From NCBI RefSeq assembly GCF_002025665.1, contig NZ_CP018786.1, positions 3,348,001-3,412,000 on the forward strand: 64,000 nt of DNA. Direction: 5' to 3'. Positions 48,111 through 56,531 of the stretch are shown here, piece by piece. Below the pieces are notes generated by a model. That model had not been told where the DNA came from. It did no database searches and worked only from the letters and a program-made list of their open reading frames with translations. Position 1 is the first letter of the stretch; each line of letters opens with the position of its first letter. This DNA is from Chryseobacterium indologenes. Its GTDB lineage: Bacteria > Bacteroidota > Bacteroidia > Flavobacteriales > Weeksellaceae. A program made the position numbers and the translations under genes.

Positions 48111-49184
48111 TTAATCTTGAAACTCAAATAATGGATCATTCTCTTTTCCACTTTCTTTTTTTAAACTTCTTTTAAATTCTTCAACATCTTCTAGAATAGT
48201 ATTATCAAATAGCATTTCATTATTCAAATTATGAATCATTCTATAATCAGTAAAAAAATTATTTACTTTACTTTTATCATTCTGTTCCCATTTTTCACCA
48301 AACCCTGCTTTCCAATTATAAAATAATAGTGCCTGTTCAAAATTGGATAATTGTGCTCTTAAAATTCTAAGATATTTTCTTTTCTCCTTATAACTTATAA
48401 TCTTTTCATCTTCATCAGCCACAAACTTCACTGTCAAATATAAGTGTCGATAAATATGAGCTAAATAATTTGAATGACCAGAACAGTATGATATATTCAT
48501 GGGCTTATTTTGAGTAAAAAATAAATAAATATTATCATCTGCAGTAATTGTTCCTTCTATATCTAGACCGTTTTTATATTGACAATTTAATTGATTTTGT
48601 TTTGATCTAATACCAAAGAAAAATATTAAATAAGATTTTTTTAAAATACTATTATTATCTAAATTATCTCGAGATAACCTCTCTATATGTTTATATATGT
48701 GTTTTAATTCTGAATACAATTCCTCAAATGCTCTTCTACCCGTAAAAGTTTTATCATTTTCCTCAATATATTTTACTTCATTAACATTTTCCTTATGTAG
48801 TTTTAACATCTCATAAAACTGACTTTCAAATTTTTGAATTATAAATTGATTTTTAATCTCATCATTTGCTAATTTTTGCATATAAAAAGCAAGAAAAGTA
48901 AAAATTACACCAGCTATACCAACAAAAGGTCCCATTGTTCCACCAATTGTATCACCTATCTCATTAGGATTTAATTCTTTTCCACTTAAAATATTTGTTA
49001 AGAAGTACGGAGAAAATAAAGAAATAAATATAAATGAGATTCCTAACAAAACTCCAATAAAGGTCCAGTTTTTCTTAATTGATTCATTTACATTTTCAAC
49101 CAAACCTTTAATATTTAAAATTATTAATAGAATGATGATTAAAATTAATATTAGAAAAATTAATATTAGATTATTTATGTTCAT
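48111..49184 (-). CDS. Putative phage abortive-infection protein, AbiC-like
   Basis: 357 residues. Three transmembrane segments in the first 105 residues (about 5-25, 41-59 and 84-102) are followed by a cytoplasmic domain with the PF16872 (AbiC-type) pattern: KFESQFYEMLKLHKENVNEV, FTGRRAFEELYSELKHIY, GHSNYLAHIYRHLYLTVKFV and YLRILRAQLSNFEQALLFYNW. Relatives give phage resistance by stopping infected cells. The gene stands alone and is visibly more A+T-rich than topB, consistent with transfer. Confidence 0.75.
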   Translation of the reverse strand: MNINNLILIFLILILIIILLIILNIKGLVENVNESIKKNWTFIGVLLGISFIFISLFSPYFLTNILSGKELNPNEIGDTIGGTMGPFVGIAGVIFTFLAFYMQKLANDEIKNQFIIQKFESQFYEMLKLHKENVNEVKYIEENDKTFTGRRAFEELYSELKHIYKHIERLSRDNLDNNSILKKSYLIFFFGIRSKQNQLNCQYKNGLDIEGTITADDNIYLFFTQNKPMNISYCSGHSNYLAHIYRHLYLTVKFVADEDEKIISYKEKRKYLRILRAQLSNFEQALLFYNWKAGFGEKWEQNDKSKVNNFFTDYRMIHNLNNEMLFDNTILEDVEEFKRSLKKESGKENDPLFEFQD

Positions 49185-49289
49185 AATTTGAAAAAATACA
49201 AGCTTAAAATATTTATTTATAAAAAAGTATATCTAAAACTGTAATAGATTTTATAGTTATTAGTTTGACAAAGATAATTAATAAATAGA

Positions 49290-49320
49290 CTAAAAAGCCC
49301 CCTTAAAAAAGGAGGCTAAA
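49290..49320 (-). terminator. Terminator after the M17-N protein gene
   Basis: On the minus strand AGCCTCCTT and AAGGGGGCT pair fully (one G-U) around TTTT, followed by a T5 tail, about 30 bp after the stop codon. Confidence 0.75.
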
Positions 49321-49346
49321 TTAACAATGTAATGAAACTAGGTTCA

Positions 49347-50075
49347 TTATTTCTTTTTTACTTCTGAAATGGCATCAGCAATTCCTCCACCTGCGGTTTC
49401 AAAGAAGGCTGGACCAGCCAGAAGATATACTTTTTCTAATTTTTTGATGGTGGATAATTTGTGTTCTTTCAGGTAATTTTCTGAACGGTTGGCATGTACA
49501 ATTCCTCTTACTACGTTTCCGGCTACCAAAGCGGTTGGAGAGTCTATTCCAGCATCTTTCAGATCGCTGGCAAAGGCAAAATTGGTAACACCTAATCTCA
49601 TCGCTTCGCGGGCAGCTACTTCTCCTACGGAAGTCATTAAATCAGGAGTGAATTTGTTGCGGTCGCCTAAGCCAATCAATAATAATTTCTTTGCAGACAT
49701 CGATCCTGCAGGTGGTGTAATTAAAAGGGTTTCCAAAGAATGTCCCTGAAACTGTCCTGCCTTTCTGATATTGGTTAATTCTCCTTTTAAAGCTTCATCC
49801 AGATGAACCAGTCCGTTCAATTTAGCAGGTAAGGCCTGAGCATTGAAGATGTCTCCTTCTGTATATTCGAAAACACAGGCTACCTGAAGCTGGGCATCTG
49901 CTGAAGAAGGTCCCTGTACCAATCCTACCATGGAGATACCGTCTACAGTTCCCCAGGTTTTGGATGTTCCGATGGCTGTTGTTTTTGCAGGTGTTGCAGT
50001 GGTTGTTTGTGCAAAATTTAATGTTGAGAATGCTAATGTTGCAATTACCAGTGATTGTTTTACTGTATTTTTCAT
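49347..50075 (-). CDS. Exported M17-peptidase N-terminal domain protein without catalytic domain
   Basis: 242 residues. Signal peptide (VIATLAFSTLNFAQ). The rest matches only the N-terminal macrodomain-like part of leucyl aminopeptidases: FNAQALPAKLNGLVHLDEAL, QGHSLETLLITPPAG, KKLLLIGLGDRNKFTPDLM and RGIVHANRSENYLKEHKLSTI. The metal-binding catalytic half (about 300 residues with NTDAEGR) is absent. The gene ends properly at its own terminator, so it looks like a stand-alone form rather than a truncation in progress. Confidence 0.75.
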   Translation of the reverse strand: MKNTVKQSLVIATLAFSTLNFAQTTTATPAKTTAIGTSKTWGTVDGISMVGLVQGPSSADAQLQVACVFEYTEGDIFNAQALPAKLNGLVHLDEALKGELTNIRKAGQFQGHSLETLLITPPAGSMSAKKLLLIGLGDRNKFTPDLMTSVGEVAAREAMRLGVTNFAFASDLKDAGIDSPTALVAGNVVRGIVHANRSENYLKEHKLSTIKKLEKVYLLAGPAFFETAGGGIADAISEVKKK

Positions 50076-50129
50076 GAGATTTTTTTGTTGTTAGTTGCTG
50101 GTTATTTTTGTTGCTGGTTGTGTGTGTTT

Positions 50130-50592
50130 TTGTTGGATAATGCAAAGGCGCTAAGTTTTTGCTGTTGTTTTATTTTTTAAGGCGCAAGTCGCTTTGCTCC
50201 GGCTATTTTTGCTTTTTCAAAGGTAGTTTCTGTGATGGAAAAGTACATTGATCTGGAATAATTTGTTGAGAGGTGCGGGTTGCGAGTGTTTTGTTGGATA
50301 ACGCAAAGGCGCTAAGTTTTTGCTGATGTTTTATTTTTTAAGGCGCAAGTCGCTTCGCTCCGGCTATTTTTGTTTTTTCAAAGGTAGTTTCTGTGATGTA
50401 GAGGTGCATTGATGTGGGATAGTTTTTTGAGAAATGCGGGTTTTAATGTTTGTTTGTTGGGATAACGCAAAGGCACTAAGTTTTTGCTGTTGTTTTATTT
50501 TTTTAAGGCGCAAGTCGCTTTGCTCCGGCTATTTTTTGCTTTTTCAAAGGTAGTTTTTGGGATGGAAAGGTACATTGATGTGGGATAATTGT
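50130..50592. repeat. Three-copy tandem array of a 161-163-bp unit
   Basis: Units start at 50130, 50291 and 50454. Each contains TTGTTGGATAACGCAAAGGC, CTAAGTTTTTGCTG, TTTTTTAAGGCGCAAGTCGC, CTCCGGCTATTTTTG and TCAAAGGTAGTTTCTGTGAT, with point differences. No open frame is evident. It fills the 547-bp gap. The CGCAAAGGCGC/TTTTAAGGCGC parts also occur after R3 and R4. Confidence 0.85.
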
Positions 50593-50622
50593 TCAATTAA
50601 CTTTCAAATTCCCTATATTTTT

Positions 50623-51990
50623 TTAAAACTTAAATACAATTCTGGAGTTGATAAAGAGTCCGTCTTTGTGGTTATCGATGACATCGTTGATGAAAGCTCC
50701 GGTATTGAAATATTGTATTCCTGTATTAAAGGTTAAAAATGAATTGATTTTATAATTAAAACTTCCCAAGAAAGCCGTTCCGATGTATTTCTTTTTTGAG
50801 TTTGAAGATGGTAGGTTTAATGTTCCGCTGGGCCTGTAAATTCCATCCTGGGTAGAATATCTCCAGTTGAAAACTACGTCTGCCTGCACCGTTATTTTTT
50901 TACCTAAATCAATCGTTGCATAGGGATGAATATCAATTAAATTCACCGGACCTATCTGAGGATTAAATCCAAAATATCCACCTTTCGGATACAGAGGATT
51001 GAATGTCCCTAATGTTCCGTCTCCTTTATTGCTGTCGCCTGAAATATAATCGTTTCTAAGATTGATGGTGGGTTTTCCTTTTACATTTTCAAACATATAT
51101 CCGATATCTGCAGAAGCTGTCCATGCGCTGATATTTCCTTTATTAAAATTGCCAAACTGATAGGCTGCTTCAAAGTTGTAGATAAAGCCACCGCCATATT
51201 TCCAGAATCTTCCGCCAAAAGTATGTCTGTTTTCGTCTGAAAGTCCGTCTTCAAAGCGTACATCCTTTCTGTGGATCCCCAGATAATAGAGCTCCAGATT
51301 TCCGCTTTTGGGAATAATCCATGTGTTGTAACTTCCCCAAAGGTTGACTGATTTCGAAGATTTGTTATCCAACGCTCCCGGACTTATTTCACTGGCAGCC
51401 ATCATAAAGGCATCCGATCTGAAATTTCCTCTTTTGTACATGAATTTTAATCCATCAAAATAGAGTCTTAAATTCGGACCTTCTCTTACGGAGATCAGTC
51501 TTCCGCTTCCATAGTCCAATTCCTGTCTTCCTGCACGTACGGTCAGTTTTTCTTTATCATTTTTCAGGATATCGACATCAATGAAGAGGTTCTGAATATT
51601 CAGATGGTCTTCATCAATCGGTCTTGGTCCATTTTTCCTTCCATTTTCCCATGCACTTCTCACCTGCCCGAAAATTCTTACCCGTGAGCCCAGATGCAGA
51701 TCTGCATGTATCGTGTATCTTTGAATCAGAAAAGGATTGCTTCCAATATCCATTCTTCCCCAATCTTCATTATTAAAGTCTACAAATTCAAGTCTGGCTT
51801 CTCCTCCCAATGACAGATATTTGTTATTGTTTTCTGCAATCGGGATGTATTTTATGGAGTTATAAAAAGTTTTTGCGGAGTCTTTGTATGCCACATACTC
51901 TTCATCAAACCTCATCAGCTTAAACTGAGCTAAGAGCTGAATTGGAATAAAAATCTGCAACAACAGTACAATGACAATCAGTTTTTTCAT
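50623..51990 (-). CDS. Alginate-export-family outer-membrane barrel protein
   Basis: 455 residues from MKKLIVIVLLLQ (ATG 51988-51990); an earlier ATG at 52062 would run through the DoxX gene and is rejected. Signal peptide, then alternating beta-strands with ARLEFVDFNNEDWG, RYTIHADLHLGSRVRIFGQV, TVRAGRQELDYGSGRLISVREGPN and the barrel end RIVFKF, the Alg_export pattern. The substrate need not be alginate. Its start overlaps the DoxX stop by 4 bp. Confidence 0.8.
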   Translation of the reverse strand: MKKLIVIVLLLQIFIPIQLLAQFKLMRFDEEYVAYKDSAKTFYNSIKYIPIAENNNKYLSLGGEARLEFVDFNNEDWGRMDIGSNPFLIQRYTIHADLHLGSRVRIFGQVRSAWENGRKNGPRPIDEDHLNIQNLFIDVDILKNDKEKLTVRAGRQELDYGSGRLISVREGPNLRLYFDGLKFMYKRGNFRSDAFMMAASEISPGALDNKSSKSVNLWGSYNTWIIPKSGNLELYYLGIHRKDVRFEDGLSDENRHTFGGRFWKYGGGFIYNFEAAYQFGNFNKGNISAWTASADIGYMFENVKGKPTINLRNDYISGDSNKGDGTLGTFNPLYPKGGYFGFNPQIGPVNLIDIHPYATIDLGKKITVQADVVFNWRYSTQDGIYRPSGTLNLPSSNSKKKYIGTAFLGSFNYKINSFLTFNTGIQYFNTGAFINDVIDNHKDGLFINSRIVFKF

Positions 51991-52418
51991 AATGATTTCT
52001 TTGTTAAATAATGATCCAAAGAATATTTCCCAGCACCCATAAACAGTAGAAAAAGGTAACATAAACTGTACATAAAGGGAGTGTCTTTCACCAATAATGC
52101 ATCATTCCAATGGAGAATAAAATATCCTGTAAGAGTCACAGCCAAGATCGGCAATACGGCAATTCTTGTGAGAAACCCGAAGATTACAAATACCGGAAAT
52201 ACGAGATTGGCAGCATCCGCAAAAAGACTGTTGAATGCTTCAGGAAGGTGCAACGGGTTCGGAACCTGCTCGGCTTCTGAAACGCCTACTCCTATTTTTT
52301 TTAAGCCGTGGGCTACGATTAATTCTACGGAAAGTAAAACTCTGAACACTAAAAGTGCAATATTGATTAGTTTCTCTCCCGGATTGGTGTTTGTGATAAT
52401 ATGAATTAACTTTTTCAT
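51987..52418 (-). CDS. DoxX-family membrane protein
   Basis: 143 residues with four hydrophobic helices (LINIALLVFRVLLSVELIV, LVFPVFVIFGFLTRIAVLP, VTLTGYFIL, YSLCYLFLLFMGAGKYSLD). The LRVxL...HG and GxxSLD patterns fit DoxX/DoxD. DoxX proteins accompany quinone-detoxifying dioxygenases elsewhere (for example MhqP and CatD in Bacillus). Translation is probably coupled to the Alg_export gene. Confidence 0.8.
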   Translation of the reverse strand: MKKLIHIITNTNPGEKLINIALLVFRVLLSVELIVAHGLKKIGVGVSEAEQVPNPLHLPEAFNSLFADAANLVFPVFVIFGFLTRIAVLPILAVTLTGYFILHWNDALLVKDTPFMYSLCYLFLLFMGAGKYSLDHYLTKKSL

Positions 52419-52524
52419 GATTGGAATGAATTTTAAGCTGATTTTTGTTTTTTAGCCGCAGATTGTACAGATTGACACAGCTCATTGGTGGCATTTAATA
52501 TTGTTAATGACTTTGCGTGTAAGA

Positions 52525-52584
52525 CCACCCCGTCAAAAATTCTTTGAATTTTCGCCACCCCTCCAAAGGAGGGGAATTTTTGTA
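52525..52584. repeat. CCCCTCC-hairpin interspersed repeat
   Basis: Perfect CCCCTCC-AAA-GGAGGGG stem (52558-52574) beside GTCAAAAATTCTTTGAATTTTC, a combination I recall as a common repeat in flavobacterial genomes. It lies between the DoxX and amidohydrolase genes and may reduce read-through. Confidence 0.55.
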
Positions 52585-52602
52585 CTTTTGATCAACTATT
52601 GG

Positions 52603-54375
52603 TTATTGGGTTTGATAGCCTCCGTAATATTTTACGGGTGACCATTCCGGAATGACAGGAAGCGGTGCTGGAGCTGCTGTTTTGTAGGTTTCATCTCCGT
52701 AAACTACTTTCCCATCTACGATTGTCAGTTTTGAAGTGATGTTTTTGATTTCTTCATCCTTAACCTCAAAATAGTCTTTATCCAAAATGGTAAGGTCTGC
52801 AAAATATCCCTTTTGTATTTTTCCTTTCTGATAGTCTTTTATTAATTCATAACCTCCATAAGTAGAAAGGGATAGGGCTGTTTTTCTGTCCAGCGTATTT
52901 TCTTTTCCCATCACCTGAGTTCCTCCGATGGTTTTTCCTGTGGTGATCCAGTATAAAGCAACCCATGGATTGTAACTTGCTACTCTTGTTCCATCAGTTC
53001 CCAATCCTACAGGAATTCCCATTTCAAGCATTTTTTTCACGGGAGGAGAAGCTAAAGCCGGCTTTTTACCATATCTGTGGATGAAACTTTCTCCCTGATA
53101 TGCCATTCTGTGCTGTACTGCAATTCCTCCACCCAAAGTTTTTATTCTTTTCATATTGTCTTCAGTAACGGTTTCTGCGTGATCAATAAACCAGACTAAT
53201 CCGTTCAAAGGATTTTCTTTGTTGACTTCCTCAATGACATTTAAAAATCTTGTGATACTTTCATTATAGGTAGCATGAATTCTGAAAGGCCATTTATTTT
53301 TTACCAGAAGACTTACAACCTCTTTCATATTTTTCTCCATGGTAGCGGGAAGTTCTGGTCTTGGAAAAAGAAAGTTTTCAAAATCGGCACCATCAGAAAC
53401 CAGGTTTTCACCACCTCCGTTCACATGGTAATCTATTTCATTAAAATCATTGTGGCCATGATCATCAATCTCTACCATTCCTATCCATTTGGTATAATCT
53501 GCAAGCTCAGAACCTTTCTTTTGAGCAAATAAATAGTAAGGTAAGCGAACGGTAATTTTTCCTTCTTTGTTCAGCTGATCTGTTGTTCCATAATCGTCAG
53601 GGAAATTTTGGAATCCTCCTCCTGCATCCATTACAGCCGTTATCCCTAATCTGTTCAGTTCCGTCATATACTGGAGGGTTGAGTTTATTTTTTCTTCTTC
53701 TTTCAACTCCGGTAATTTGGCCAATGTTGAATAAAGGATGAATGCGTTAGGCTCTGCAACCAATAATCCTGTGGGAACTCCATTATTGTCTTTTTCAATA
53801 AGTCCCTGTGCCGGATTTGGAGTATCTCCGTTGATATTCAGTTCTTGTAATCCTGCTTTGTTTAGCCATGCTTTTCCATAAAGATACATGATGAATGTGG
53901 GAACATTTCCTGTGGCCTCATTAATTTCAGCCAGTGTGGGAAGTCTTTTTTCTTCAAACTGATATTCATTCCAGCCTCCGATGACCCTTACCCATTGTCC
54001 TTTCGGTGTTCTCTGAGCTTGTTCTTTCAACATTTCCAAAGCTCTTTTTAAAGATTTCACGCCATCCCAACGAAGTTCTGTATTGTAAAATCTTCCTCCA
54101 CGGATCACATGCAAATGGCTGTCAAACAAACCGGGAATCACTCTGTTTCCTTTGGCATCAATGACTTTTGTATTACTGTTTTTTAATTTTAAAATCTGGG
54201 CATTGGTTCCTGCCTGTAAGATTTTATGGTCTTTGATGGCGACAGCCTGTACTTCAGGATTTTTATCATCCATTGTGGTAATCTTCCCGTTGGTGATAAT
54301 CATGTCTGCTTTCTGAGCATTCAGGAGTCCTGCTGCCAAAACTGTGGAAAGAGTAAGTATATTCAGTAGTTTCAT
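52603..54375 (-). CDS. Exported amidohydrolase (YtcJ-like, amidohydrolase 3)
   Basis: 590 residues with signal peptide (STVLAAGLLNAQ). Metal-site motifs of the amidohydrolase superfamily are visible: GLFDSHLHVIRGG near residue 85, RIHATYNESI, FIDHAETVTE and GLGTDGTRVASYNPW. The beta-sandwich halves bracket them (ADMIITNGKITTMDD; ADLTILDKDYFEV). The substrate is unknown. The YtcJ type with a signal peptide is often found with isochorismatase-like hydrolases, as here (58 bp upstream). Confidence 0.85.
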   Translation of the reverse strand: MKLLNILTLSTVLAAGLLNAQKADMIITNGKITTMDDKNPEVQAVAIKDHKILQAGTNAQILKLKNSNTKVIDAKGNRVIPGLFDSHLHVIRGGRFYNTELRWDGVKSLKRALEMLKEQAQRTPKGQWVRVIGGWNEYQFEEKRLPTLAEINEATGNVPTFIMYLYGKAWLNKAGLQELNINGDTPNPAQGLIEKDNNGVPTGLLVAEPNAFILYSTLAKLPELKEEEKINSTLQYMTELNRLGITAVMDAGGGFQNFPDDYGTTDQLNKEGKITVRLPYYLFAQKKGSELADYTKWIGMVEIDDHGHNDFNEIDYHVNGGGENLVSDGADFENFLFPRPELPATMEKNMKEVVSLLVKNKWPFRIHATYNESITRFLNVIEEVNKENPLNGLVWFIDHAETVTEDNMKRIKTLGGGIAVQHRMAYQGESFIHRYGKKPALASPPVKKMLEMGIPVGLGTDGTRVASYNPWVALYWITTGKTIGGTQVMGKENTLDRKTALSLSTYGGYELIKDYQKGKIQKGYFADLTILDKDYFEVKDEEIKNITSKLTIVDGKVVYGDETYKTAAPAPLPVIPEWSPVKYYGGYQTQ

Positions 54376-54433
54376 TATTTCAATATTTAAGGTTGAAGGT
54401 TTCGGCAGGCTTTCAGCCTGCCGAAACAGATCA

Positions 54434-55123
54434 TTAATGTTTTAACATTTCCTGAGCATACTGAATTCCTATACCGTAAGCTCCTCCGTGTTTTTTCATC
54501 AGATCATTAACTGGTTTGTACGTTTCTTTTCTTGCCCAGTCTCTCTGCAGTTCCAACACATACTGAACAGAAGTAATTGGGTGTGCTCCTGCCTGAACCA
54601 TACGGGTGATTGACTGATCGTGAGCTTCTTTGGAGATATCTCCTGAAGCATCTGTTACCACATATACATCATACCCTTCATCAATAGCTGATAATACAGG
54701 GCCTACGATACATACACTTGTCCATAATCCTGCAAAAACCAGTTTCTTTTTATTTTTCCCTGTGATGGCTTTGTGAGCATTAGTGTCTTCCCAGGTATTC
54801 ATTGTGGTTCTGTCTACATATCCGCTTGTTACTTCAGGATATACTTCTGAAATTTCAGGGAAAACAGGTCCGCTGAATGATTTTTCTGCCACTGTCGTTA
54901 CCACTGTAGGAACATTGAATATTTTTGATCCTCCTGCTACCAATGCCACATTATTTCTTAATTCTTCCATGCTGATGCTTTTTGTAGCGAAAGCCATTTG
55001 TCCTTCGTGGTCTATAAGCACTACTGCGTGATTAGTAGGGTTTAATAATGATTTTCCAGGGTTTTGAGCTGATGCAGTTAATGATAATAAACCAGCTGCA
55101 AATGATAGGATTAATTTTTTCAT
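54434..55123 (-). CDS. Exported isochorismatase-like cysteine hydrolase (YcaC-like)
   Basis: 229 residues with signal peptide (FAAGLLSLTASAQN). Catalytic Asp in VLIDHEGQMAF, Lys in the KKKLVFAGLWTSVCIVGPV block and the nucleophile Cys in SVC, followed by GYDVYVVTDASGD. This is the YcaC-type cysteine hydrolase subgroup; the substrate is unknown. It follows the pirin gene by 45 bp. Confidence 0.85.
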   Translation of the reverse strand: MKKLILSFAAGLLSLTASAQNPGKSLLNPTNHAVVLIDHEGQMAFATKSISMEELRNNVALVAGGSKIFNVPTVVTTVAEKSFSGPVFPEISEVYPEVTSGYVDRTTMNTWEDTNAHKAITGKNKKKLVFAGLWTSVCIVGPVLSAIDEGYDVYVVTDASGDISKEAHDQSITRMVQAGAHPITSVQYVLELQRDWARKETYKPVNDLMKKHGGAYGIGIQYAQEMLKH

Positions 55124-55168
55124 AATTATTTAAAATTTAAGGGTTGTTATTTCTGTTGGATTTTTTAT

Positions 55169-56044
55169 TTATAATGTCATCGGTACTTCCATCAAAAGGA
55201 TTTCTGTACCTTCTTGAAGGGTTTTGATCGTAATTTCCTGAATATCCCAGACTCCGAATCCGTCACGTTCTTCTATGATCTCTCCGCCTATTTCTGCGCT
55301 TCCTTTAAGGATAAAAACATAGATTCCATTTCCTTTTTTTCTGATCTGATAATGCGTTTCTTTATTCTGATCAAAAGTTCCCAGGTGAAACCACGCATCC
55401 TGATGAATCCATACACCCTCGTCATCTGCATCAGGAGAAAGAATCTGTTGAAATTGATTGTGGCCTTTGGTTTTGTCTAAAGTGATCTGATCATATCTCG
55501 GCGTCACATTTCTTTTTTTCGGATAAATCCAGATTTGAAGGAATTTTACCAGCTTATCACTGTTTTTGTTGAATTCACTGTGCATAATTCCTGTTCCTGC
55601 ACTCATCACCTGAATATCTCCACTTCTGATCACCGCTGTATTTCCCATGCTGTCTTTGTGTTCCAGGTCACCTTCCAAAGGAATACTGATGATTTCCATA
55701 TTGTCGTGAGGGTGTGTTCCGAAGCCTCTTCCGGCTTCTACTTTATCATCATTCAGGACTCTCAATACTCCGAAATGCATTCTTTCAGGATTGTGATAAT
55801 TGGCAAAACTGAAAGTGTGCTGGCTCAACAGCCATCCGTGGTCAGCTTTCCCTCTTGAGTCTGCTCTGTGAATAACAGAGTTTTCTTTTATTTTTGATTC
55901 TGTATTGGGAAGATGATTGTATCCGATCGGTTCTAATGGTTCGATCTCATCGATGTCATTTTTCATAGCGCTGGCCAAAGAAGCTGATGCTACAAACATT
56001 CCTGTTCCCAATAATCCTTTCTTTAAAAAATCTTTTCTGTCCAT
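55169..56044 (-). CDS. Pirin-family protein with export signal
   Basis: 291 residues from MDRKDFLKKGLL (ATG 56042-56044). The N-terminus resembles a Tat-type signal but with KK in place of RR (DRKDFLKKGLLGTGMFVASASLASA). The bicupin has the pirin metal ligands in GRGFGTHPHDNMEIISIPLEG and SAGTGIMHSEFN. YhhW-type pirins show quercetin 2,3-dioxygenase activity. It heads the operon pirin / isochorismatase-like / amidohydrolase, and its promoter is nearly identical to that of the dioxygenase gene at 61862-62794. Confidence 0.85.
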   Translation of the reverse strand: MDRKDFLKKGLLGTGMFVASASLASAMKNDIDEIEPLEPIGYNHLPNTESKIKENSVIHRADSRGKADHGWLLSQHTFSFANYHNPERMHFGVLRVLNDDKVEAGRGFGTHPHDNMEIISIPLEGDLEHKDSMGNTAVIRSGDIQVMSAGTGIMHSEFNKNSDKLVKFLQIWIYPKKRNVTPRYDQITLDKTKGHNQFQQILSPDADDEGVWIHQDAWFHLGTFDQNKETHYQIRKKGNGIYVFILKGSAEIGGEIIEERDGFGVWDIQEITIKTLQEGTEILLMEVPMTL

Positions 56045-56076
56045 ATCAGATTGTTGTTTGTTCTTGTTTGATAGGA

Positions 56077-56121
56077 CAAATGTAGAGAGACCAGAAACCC
56101 TGCACATTTAACTAGTTTAAT
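56077..56121 (-). promoter_or_regulatory. Pirin promoter with 16-bp palindrome
   Basis: The -7 box TACATTTG is at 56084-56077. The near-palindrome ATTTAACTAGTTTAAT is at 56106-56121 (14 of 16 positions symmetric), its near edge 22 bp upstream of the -7 box. The same palindrome at the same distance recurs at 62812-62856. Confidence 0.65.
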
Positions 56122-56135
56122 AAATGACTTTGCAG

Positions 56136-56169
56136 CAAAAAAAAATGCCGGATACTTTTGTATTCGGCA
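56136..56169 (-). terminator. Hairpin terminator upstream of the pirin promoter
   Basis: TGCCGGATAC (56146-56155) pairs with GTATTCGGCA (56160-56169) over 10 bp; on the minus strand it is followed by a T10 run. It would stop transcripts arriving from the repeat region. Confidence 0.7.
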
Positions 56170-56270
56170 GTATAACTAAAGTGGATTGCAGTTTTTTGGA
56201 AATTGCAAGAATCTTTTTACTCTTAGGAACTATTCAATTCAGTATAATAATTTAAAGGATAACTTCACTA

Positions 56271-56337
56271 GATTCCTACGGAATGACAAACTGCATGGGT
56301 AAGGCCGCAATTGCAATTGTGTCATTCCGTAGGAATC
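56271..56337. repeat. Palindromic repeat R4
   Basis: GATTCCTACGGAATGACA and TGTCATTCCGTAGGAATC arms, perfect complements. The DNA following, to 56455, is colinear with that following R3 (CGCAAAGACGCGAG, TTTTTAAGGCG, TCCGATAAAATG). No gene is seen in 56170-56531. Confidence 0.8.
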
Positions 56338-56531
56338 TCTGTATGAATGATAAGTCAAAAAATAGCTGAATAGTTGGAAACCGCAAAGACGCGAGTTGTT
56401 TTTTAAGCTAAATATTTTTAAGGCGTCAGGATTTTATTTCCGATAAAATGGGTGGCTATAATTTCACAGGAATATTCACACCTATAAAACCCATGCAAAT
56501 CTCTGCAATCTGCAAGTATAAAAACTAAGAT

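Noticed and set aside
50130..50592. Possible CRISPR array
   Set aside because: Units are 161-163 bp and similar throughout; there are no short repeats with unique spacers and no cas genes.
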